Shown here one piece after another: positions 1-4,327 of a stretch of DNA of 5,801 nt. Position numbers and translations under genes: made by a program. Under the pieces are notes generated by a model. That model made no database searches and had not been told where the DNA came from. It was given only the letters and a program-made list of their open reading frames with translations. The number at the start of each line of letters is the position of its first letter. The stretch's first letter is position 1. This DNA comes from CAVVWJ01 sp964475685 (GTDB lineage Bacteria; Gemmatimonadota; Gemmatimonadetes; Gemmatimonadales; GWC2-71-9): NCBI GenBank assembly GCA_964475685.1, contig CAYYXP010000093.1:1-5801 (forward strand), given 5' to 3'.

Positions 1-1155
1 GCACGAGGAAGTGCCGTCGCCCAAGCGGGGCGGATCGAGAACGGGCTCGTCGAGGTGTCGGTGGAGCGCGGCGGCAGAGTGCGACTGCGCGACCTGGCCA
101 CGGGCGAGCGATTCTCCGGACTGCTCCGGGTCGAGTCCGGCGGCGACGTGGGAGACACCTACACTTACGCGGCTCCGCCGCGCGACCGCATCCACTCCTT
201 TGATGGTCCGGTCGCCATCCGGGTGCTGGCCGGAGGCCCGCTGGTGGCCGCGCTCGAGGTGAGCGGCCGGATGCGTCTCCCTACAGGACTGGTCGGCGTG
301 CGAAGCGTACTCACTCTCCACGAAGGCTCGCCGGCGCTCCGGGTCACGCTGGAGGTGGACAACCAGGCGCCGGATCACCGGCTGCGGCTCAGGTTCCCGA
401 CCGGCCTTCCGGGCGGGAGCGCCGTCGCGGGGTCCGCCTTCGGGACCACCGAGCGCACGGTGGTTCGGTTCGATCCAGGCCGGTATCCGCGGGAGATGCC
501 CGTCGCCACGGCTCCCGCCCAGCGGTTCGTCGCACACGCCGGCCACCGGCGCGGGCTCGCCATCTTCGCGCCGGGCTTCTTCGAGTATGAGCTGAGCGAG
601 GAGGGAGACCTCCTCGTCACCATCCTGCGCGCCGTGGGCGAGCTGTCACGCTCCGACCTCCCCACTCGGCCGGGTCACGCCGGGTGGCCCGCCGCGACGC
701 CGGAGGCGCAAGAACACGGTGTGGAACGAATACAACTGGCCCTCTGCCCCTTGAGTGGGCCGGCGATCGAGGACGGAACGACGCTCCCCACTATCTGGGA
801 GGATCTCTTCCTCCCGCCGCGCGCCGTCTGGCTGCGGCAGGCGTCCCAGCTGGAGATGGCGCCCATCGAGTGTACGCTCGGCGGCGACGGGATCGTCTTC
901 TCCGCGCTCAAGCCCGCCGAACGGGGCGAGGGAGTCGTGCTGCGGTGCTACAACGCCCGCCCGACGGCGGCGTCGGGAACGTGTCGCCTCTCCGTTCCCC
1001 TCGCATCGGCCGAGCGCACGCGCGCCGACGAGCGAGACCCGGTGAACGTGCCGGTCGAGAGTGACCGCCGCACCGTCCATTTCCGGGCGGGGGGCCACGA
1101 GATCGTCACGCTGATCCTCCATCCGGCCCTGCCACCGGCAAACGAGAAGGACTAA
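1..1155 (+). CDS. Alpha-mannosidase, glycoside hydrolase family 38, C-terminal part (5' end outside window)
   Basis: The frame is open from the first base to a TAA at 1153-1155, giving 384 residues, so the gene begins upstream. An internal GTG at 55 is not a credible start because homology-like sequence precedes it (IENGLVEVSVERGG). The visible part corresponds to the C-terminal beta-sandwich region of GH38 enzymes. Numbered from the window edge, it shows GDVGDTYTY (49-57 region), SAFGTTER (145-152), SDLPTRPGHAG (218-228) and TPEAQ (233-237), in the order usual for this family. A final beta-sandwich contains VLRCYNARPT (313-322) and a closing HEIVTLIL strand. GH38 enzymes hydrolyse alpha-mannosidic bonds with a bound divalent metal, usually zinc. 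The N-terminal catalytic domain, with nucleophile and metal ligands, is not in the window, so activity and exact specificity cannot be judged. Family members are usually about 850-1050 residues, so roughly the last 40% is present. It is first in an apparent three-gene run. Confidence 0.88.
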   Translation, partial: ARGSAVAQAGRIENGLVEVSVERGGRVRLRDLATGERFSGLLRVESGGDVGDTYTYAAPPRDRIHSFDGPVAIRVLAGGPLVAALEVSGRMRLPTGLVGVRSVLTLHEGSPALRVTLEVDNQAPDHRLRLRFPTGLPGGSAVAGSAFGTTERTVVRFDPGRYPREMPVATAPAQRFVAHAGHRRGLAIFAPGFFEYELSEEGDLLVTILRAVGELSRSDLPTRPGHAGWPAATPEAQEHGVERIQLALCPLSGPAIEDGTTLPTIWEDLFLPPRAVWLRQASQLEMAPIECTLGGDGIVFSALKPAERGEGVVLRCYNARPTAASGTCRLSVPLASAERTRADERDPVNVPVESDRRTVHFRAGGHEIVTLILHPALPPANEKD

Positions 1156-1163
1156 CTTGCCGC

Positions 1164-1514
1164 ATGCACGATCTGCCACCGCTGCCTTGCTACCCGTGCC
1201 CTCACCAGTCGGCCTGCTGCGCCTACGGCGTCACCCTCAGTGAGGAGGAGGCGCTCGCCATGATGAAGGTGCACGGCGAGGCCGTAGCGTATCAGGCGCG
1301 GTGGGGAGAATGGCGGACGCGGGTGCAGAGTGGACGCTGCGTCTTTCTCCGGGACAACGTCTGCGTCATCCATGCCGAGTCGTACTATCCCGCTGTCTGC
1401 CGGTGCTTTCCCTGGACCGACGCCGAAACCGGCGGCCCCTATGAGTACGACCGCACCATCTGTCCGGAGTTCGTCGCCAGCCCCGAGCTGCTCCAAATCC
1501 ATCGAAAGGTCTGA
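1164..1514 (+). CDS. YkgJ-family cysteine-cluster protein (predicted zinc/iron-binding)
   Basis: This 116-residue cytoplasmic protein carries the pattern of the YkgJ (CxxCxxxxCC-type) family, predicted to chelate zinc or an iron centre. C9, C12, C18 and C19 form the N-terminal cluster. C59 and C67 lie in GRCVFLRDNVCVIH, C79 and C81 in AVCRCFPW (the family's CR-FP signature), and C100 lies near the C-terminus. Ten or fewer residues separate most cysteines within each group. There is no signal peptide or membrane segment. Length matches small family members. The ATG at 1164 is the only reasonable start. A purine-rich AGAAGG (1145-1150) lies within the end of the preceding gene, but 13 bases away, which is long for a Shine-Dalgarno. 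The gene starts 8 bases after the mannosidase stop and ends 4 bases before the dipeptidase start, so the three are probably co-transcribed. The biological role of the family is largely unknown; metal binding is inferred from the cysteines. Confidence 0.88.
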   Translation: MHDLPPLPCYPCPHQSACCAYGVTLSEEEALAMMKVHGEAVAYQARWGEWRTRVQSGRCVFLRDNVCVIHAESYYPAVCRCFPWTDAETGGPYEYDRTICPEFVASPELLQIHRKV

Positions 1515-1518
1515 CCTG

Positions 1519-2817
1519 GTGCTCCCGTCTCCCATTCGCCGGTTTCCGCTTCCCCTCTTCCTCCTCCTCATGTCACTCGCCGATCCGGCCGCCGCGCAGA
1601 ACGCAGAAGGTCCGTCCGATGCCGCGCTGGAGCGCGCCAGGAAACTCCTCCGGTCCACCCCGCTCATTGACGGCCACAACGATCTCCCATGGGAAATCCG
1701 TCAGTCGAAGACCGCGCCTCGGGACGTGCAGGCCTACGACCTCCGTGCCAGGACACGGGGCCACACCGATCTCGCCCGGCTGGAGGAGGGGGGTGTCGCG
1801 GCGCAGTTCTGGTCCATCTACATCCCCGGCGAAATCAGAGACAGCGGGTACGCCAGGGTGCAGCTCGAGGAGTTCGACATCGCGCGCCGGATGATCGCGG
1901 CGTACCCGGACCGGCTCTCCCTCGCGCTGACCTCCGCCGACATCGAGCGCAACTTCAAGCAGAAGCGCATCTCGTCGCTGCTGGGGATGGAAGGCGGCCA
2001 CGCAATCGAGAATTCGCTCGGCGCGCTCCGCTCCTACTACGCTCTGGGCGCCCGGTACATGACGCTCACCCACAACGTCACCCTCGACTGGGCCGACGCC
2101 GCCCTCGACAAGGCCCTCCATGGCGGACTGACCGAGTTCGGGAGGGAGGTCGTGCGCGAGATGAACCGGCTGGGAATGCTGGTGGACCTCTCCCATGTTT
2201 CGCCGGCCACGATGAGCGACGTTCTCGACATGGCCGAGGCGCCGGTCATCTTCTCCCATTCCTCGGCCCGTGCCATCGTGGATTACCCCCGGAACGTTCC
2301 GGATTCGATCCTGGCCCGGATGCCGAAGAACGGCGGCGTGGTGATGGTGACCTTCGTGCCGGCCTTCGTCTCACCGGAAGTCCAGGCGTGGGAGCGGGAG
2401 GAGGAAGCGGCGGGCAGACAGGTGGATGCGGCGGTCGCCGACAGCGCGGAGCGGCGGAAGCGTCGCGACGAGTGGGTGGCGGCGCACCCGCGTCCCCGGG
2501 CGACGCTGGCGCAGGTGGCGGACCACATCGAGCACGTGCGTGATGTCGCGGGGGTGGACCACGTGGGGATCGGCAGCGACTTCGACGGAATCACGACGGT
2601 GCCGGTGGGGCTGGAGGACGTCGCCAGCTTTCCGCGCCTCTTCGCCGAGCTGATCCGGCGCGGCTGGAGCGATGCGGACCTCAAGAAACTTGCGGGGCAG
2701 AACCTCCTGCGCGTGTTCCGCCAGGCCGAGGCCACGGCCGCGCGGCTTCAGGCGACGCGGCAGCCCTCCACCAGGACCATCGAGGAGATGGACGGACCGT
2801 CACGTCCCCGATCGTGA
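1519..2817 (+). CDS. Secreted membrane dipeptidase-type peptidase (renal dipeptidase family, M19)
   Basis: The 432-residue product has the full M19 metal site. Expected ligands are H53 and D55 in IDGHNDLPW, bridging E158 in GMEGGH, H226 in VDLSHVS and H247 in FSHSSAR; D354 in GIGSDFDG is the catalytic-region aspartate. The family uses a two-zinc centre to cleave dipeptides, some members accepting D-residues at the C-terminal position. The GTG start at 1519 is preferred over longer in-frame starts. It has AAAGG at 1505-1509 with a 9-base spacer, lies 4 bases after the YkgJ stop, and gives a signal peptide: RR at 7-8, hydrophobic PLPLFLLLMSLA, and probable cleavage after A26 (AAA|Q). The in-frame ATG at 1570 would remove most of that signal. 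The protein is therefore probably periplasmic or secreted. A charged segment at about 293-325 is rich in E, A and R and precedes the DHIEHVRDVAGVDHVG helix. The natural substrate is unknown. Its end overlaps the convergent SURF1 gene by 18 bases. Confidence 0.93.
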   Translation: MLPSPIRRFPLPLFLLLMSLADPAAAQNAEGPSDAALERARKLLRSTPLIDGHNDLPWEIRQSKTAPRDVQAYDLRARTRGHTDLARLEEGGVAAQFWSIYIPGEIRDSGYARVQLEEFDIARRMIAAYPDRLSLALTSADIERNFKQKRISSLLGMEGGHAIENSLGALRSYYALGARYMTLTHNVTLDWADAALDKALHGGLTEFGREVVREMNRLGMLVDLSHVSPATMSDVLDMAEAPVIFSHSSARAIVDYPRNVPDSILARMPKNGGVVMVTFVPAFVSPEVQAWEREEEAAGRQVDAAVADSAERRKRRDEWVAAHPRPRATLAQVADHIEHVRDVAGVDHVGIGSDFDGITTVPVGLEDVASFPRLFAELIRRGWSDADLKKLAGQNLLRVFRQAEATAARLQATRQPSTRTIEEMDGPSRPRS

Positions 2818-3513
2818 CTTCTCCCGCCGGCCGATCACGAGAAACGCGAAGGCCGCCGCGAGCGCGGCGAAGAGAAACCACTGGATCGCGTAGTTGAGGT
2901 GGGGCCCGTCGTCGATCGGCGGCGGCTCGAGGCGCCGAGGAAAGCTCGGCAATGACGGGTCGGGTGTCTGCCTGATCGAGATCGAAAGGATGGGGTAGGG
3001 GAGGCTGTCACCCAGCGCGCCCGGATCGAGCCGCGCCCAAGTGGTCCGACCCTCCCGCCGCATGGGGTTCCCGCCGCCGGACCGTAGCGTTCTCGCCAGA
3101 CCCTTCACGACGACGTCTCCAGGCTCGGCGAATGTCCCCGGGTCCGCCGTCACGGCGTCGGGGGCGGGAACGAAGCCCCGCTCCACCAGAACCGCGGTGT
3201 CGCGGCCGGCGAGTCGCAGCGGCGACACCAGGTAGACCCCCGGGACCCCCTGATACGCTCTGCCTCGCAGGACGATGTCGTGCGCGTGATCGTACCGCCC
3301 CCTCGCCGTCACCCTGCGCTCCTCCAGCGAATCGGCCGGCACGGCCGTGCCACCGGTCAGCTCGAGCACCGGCGCGGTGCGCGCGGCGTGCGCGACGACG
3401 TTCGCCGCTCGGCGCACGTCGAGGCGGTCAAGCTGCCAGAGGCCGAGCCGGACAAACCCGGCGGCCGCAGCGAGGCAAAGGGCCATGAGGATGCGACGGC
3501 GGATCGGTGACAC
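2800..3513 (-). CDS. surf1: SURF1 family cytochrome c oxidase assembly protein
   Basis: SURF1 (Shy1) proteins are inner-membrane factors that help insert heme a into subunit I of cytochrome c oxidase. The 237-residue product has the classic plan of two membrane helices flanking a periplasmic domain. Helix 1 is at about 8-25 and is followed by GLWQLDRLDVRR, the family WQ-R motif (W26, Q27, R30). Mid-protein GVPGVYLVSPLRL and VLVERGFVP match conserved SURF1 strands. The ending HLNYAIQWFLFAALAAA has the H-YA-QW signature (H205, Y208, W212) leading into helix 2 (about 208-227) and a basic tail. I chose GTG at 3513-3511 because it yields a basic N-terminus (SPIRRR) before helix 1, with AAGG about 10 bases upstream. 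ATG at 3486-3484 (228 residues) and GTG at 3564-3562 remain possible. The reading frame stays open far upstream, antisense to the barrel gene, but that part has no SURF1 character. No cytochrome oxidase or heme A synthesis gene is adjacent. Confidence 0.93.
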   Translation of the reverse strand: MSPIRRRILMALCLAAAAGFVRLGLWQLDRLDVRRAANVVAHAARTAPVLELTGGTAVPADSLEERRVTARGRYDHAHDIVLRGRAYQGVPGVYLVSPLRLAGRDTAVLVERGFVPAPDAVTADPGTFAEPGDVVVKGLARTLRSGGGNPMRREGRTTWARLDPGALGDSLPYPILSISIRQTPDPSLPSFPRRLEPPPIDDGPHLNYAIQWFLFAALAAAFAFLVIGRREKSRSGT

Positions 3514-3588
3514 GCGGTACGAACCTTGCTCAGCGCCGGGGTGACCATCACGATCGAAGGTCACAACATAATTGCCACGGGGGGATCC
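3514..3588. promoter_or_regulatory. Divergent intergenic region with a 6-bp inverted repeat (possible operator/promoters)
   Basis: These 75 bases separate the SURF1 start (leftward) from the barrel gene start (rightward) and must hold both promoters if neither gene is read from elsewhere. GTGACC (3541-3546) and GGTCAC (3559-3564) form a perfect inverted repeat with a 12-base spacer. A third GTGAC copy lies at 3507-3511 at the SURF1 start. CATAAT (3567-3572) resembles a -10 box toward the barrel gene, but no acceptable -35 lies 16-18 bases upstream. A regulator-binding role is inference only. Confidence 0.3.
3579..3585 (+). promoter_or_regulatory. Ribosome binding site deciding the barrel gene start
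   Basis: A purine run GGGGGGA lies directly ahead of the ATG at 3589, with 3-4 bases between. It is an imperfect and rather close Shine-Dalgarno. It favours this ATG over the upstream in-frame TTG (3526) and GTG (3541), which would also bury the signal peptide. Confidence 0.45.
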
Positions 3589-4197
3589 ATGTGGACCGCC
3601 TTCAAGTTCGTCCCGGTGCTGACGGCTTTCGCCTTCGGGCTCGGCACGCCTGCGCCGGCCCAGGAGGCACCGCCCGGACTGGTCGAAGTCCGGGAGGGAG
3701 GACGCTCCGGCTTCTGGGGTGCCCTCGGAGTGGGGGCGGGCGGCGAGTCGTTCGACCTGCGGGACGGCTCCGGGTATAACAGCGAGCTCTACCGCCCGAC
3801 GGTTTCGGTCCGACTCGGCGGAACGGTCGGTCAGCATCTCCGGCTTGGCGGCGAGGCGCTGGCCTGGATCAACGCTGAAGGGGGCCGCACCGAGACCCTC
3901 TCGAGCTTTCTCTTCATCGCCCAGGTGTACCCGCTTGGATCCACCGGGCTTTACCTCAAGGGCGGCGCCGGCTTCGGCAGGAACGAAGTGGATTTCAACG
4001 ACGGCTTCGGGAGCGTGGGCGACACCGGATTCGCCGGGCTGCTCGGCGCCGGATGGGAAATGCGGGTCGGACGCAATCTCTACCTGAATCCTGCGGTGGA
4101 CCTTGTTGAGCACACATACACCAGCCGGACCGGCGTCGACTATCGCGAGCGGCTGGTCAACTTCGGCCTCAGCATGCTCTTCCAGTTCGGCAGATGA
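3589..4197 (+). CDS. Small outer-membrane beta-barrel protein with signal peptide
   Basis: The 202-residue product starts with a signal peptide (MWTAFKFVPVLTAFAFGLG), with likely cleavage after A24 (APA|Q). The mature part alternates polar and hydrophobic or aromatic residues in short glycine-rich strands typical of eight-stranded OmpA/OmpX-like barrels. Examples are FWGALGVGAGGESFDL (42-57), YRPTVSVRLGGTVG (68-81), HLRLGGEALAWI (83-94), LYLKGGAGFGRNEVDF, FAGLLGAGWEMRVG and a last strand LVNFGLSMLFQFGR. No OmpA-like peptidoglycan-binding domain follows, so the barrel is the whole mature protein. The C-terminus is F-G-R rather than the usual terminal aromatic residue. The ATG at 3589 is chosen because it places the signal peptide at the N-terminus and has a purine run in front. 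It is divergent from SURF1 and probably monocistronic, with a 130-base AT-rich gap after it. A specific function (pore, adhesin, structural) cannot be assigned; barrel architecture is well supported by pattern, not by a catalytic motif. Confidence 0.8.
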   Translation: MWTAFKFVPVLTAFAFGLGTPAPAQEAPPGLVEVREGGRSGFWGALGVGAGGESFDLRDGSGYNSELYRPTVSVRLGGTVGQHLRLGGEALAWINAEGGRTETLSSFLFIAQVYPLGSTGLYLKGGAGFGRNEVDFNDGFGSVGDTGFAGLLGAGWEMRVGRNLYLNPAVDLVEHTYTSRTGVDYRERLVNFGLSMLFQFGR

Positions 4198-4204
4198 CGG
4201 TATA

Positions 4205-4225
4205 TGTTGCTGCTTGGACGCAACA
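4205..4225 (+). terminator. Weak hairpin after the barrel gene (possible terminator)
   Basis: TGTTGC (4205-4210) and GCAACA (4220-4225) can pair as a 6-bp stem with a 9-base loop, starting 7 bases after the barrel stop codon. The stem is short and no T-run follows, so it is at best a weak or factor-dependent terminator. Confidence 0.25.
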
Positions 4226-4327
4226 GCCTCGGCTTTCATCGATAGTAAGCTGTTTGGCCATAAATATTTAGCTTGTTTTCCATCCGGCTCGCCCCGGCAC
4301 GTATTCTGCTCCTTTTCACCGGCCACA
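4226..4327 (+). promoter_or_regulatory. AT-rich leader and likely promoter region of the Ig-repeat gene
   Basis: This stretch is markedly richer in A and T than the rest of the window, most strongly at 4246-4280. It contains TAAATATTTA (4261-4270), a perfect 10-bp palindrome that could serve as a -10 region or an operator, with AAGCT (4247-4251) and AGCTT (4270-4274) placed symmetrically around it. TTTGGCC (4253-4259) lies just upstream, but no standard -35/-10 pair with a 16-18 base spacer is clear. No Shine-Dalgarno precedes the GTG at 4328, where the sequence is pyrimidine-rich. Promoter function is inferred from position and composition. Confidence 0.4.

Noticed and set aside
1330..1518. 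Longer N-terminus for the dipeptidase beginning at ATG 1330
   Set aside because: It would overlap most of the YkgJ gene in another frame and put about 63 unrelated, serine/proline-rich residues before the signal peptide.
1573..2259. Minus-strand open frame inside the dipeptidase gene
   Set aside because: It is the antisense shadow of a gene whose plus-strand product has every conserved M19 metal ligand.
2854..2869. GC-rich hairpin CGCCGC-GAGC-GCGGCG just downstream of the dipeptidase stop
   Set aside because: It lies within SURF1 codons for an alanine-rich membrane helix and has no T-run on either side, so it is explained by coding sequence rather than termination.
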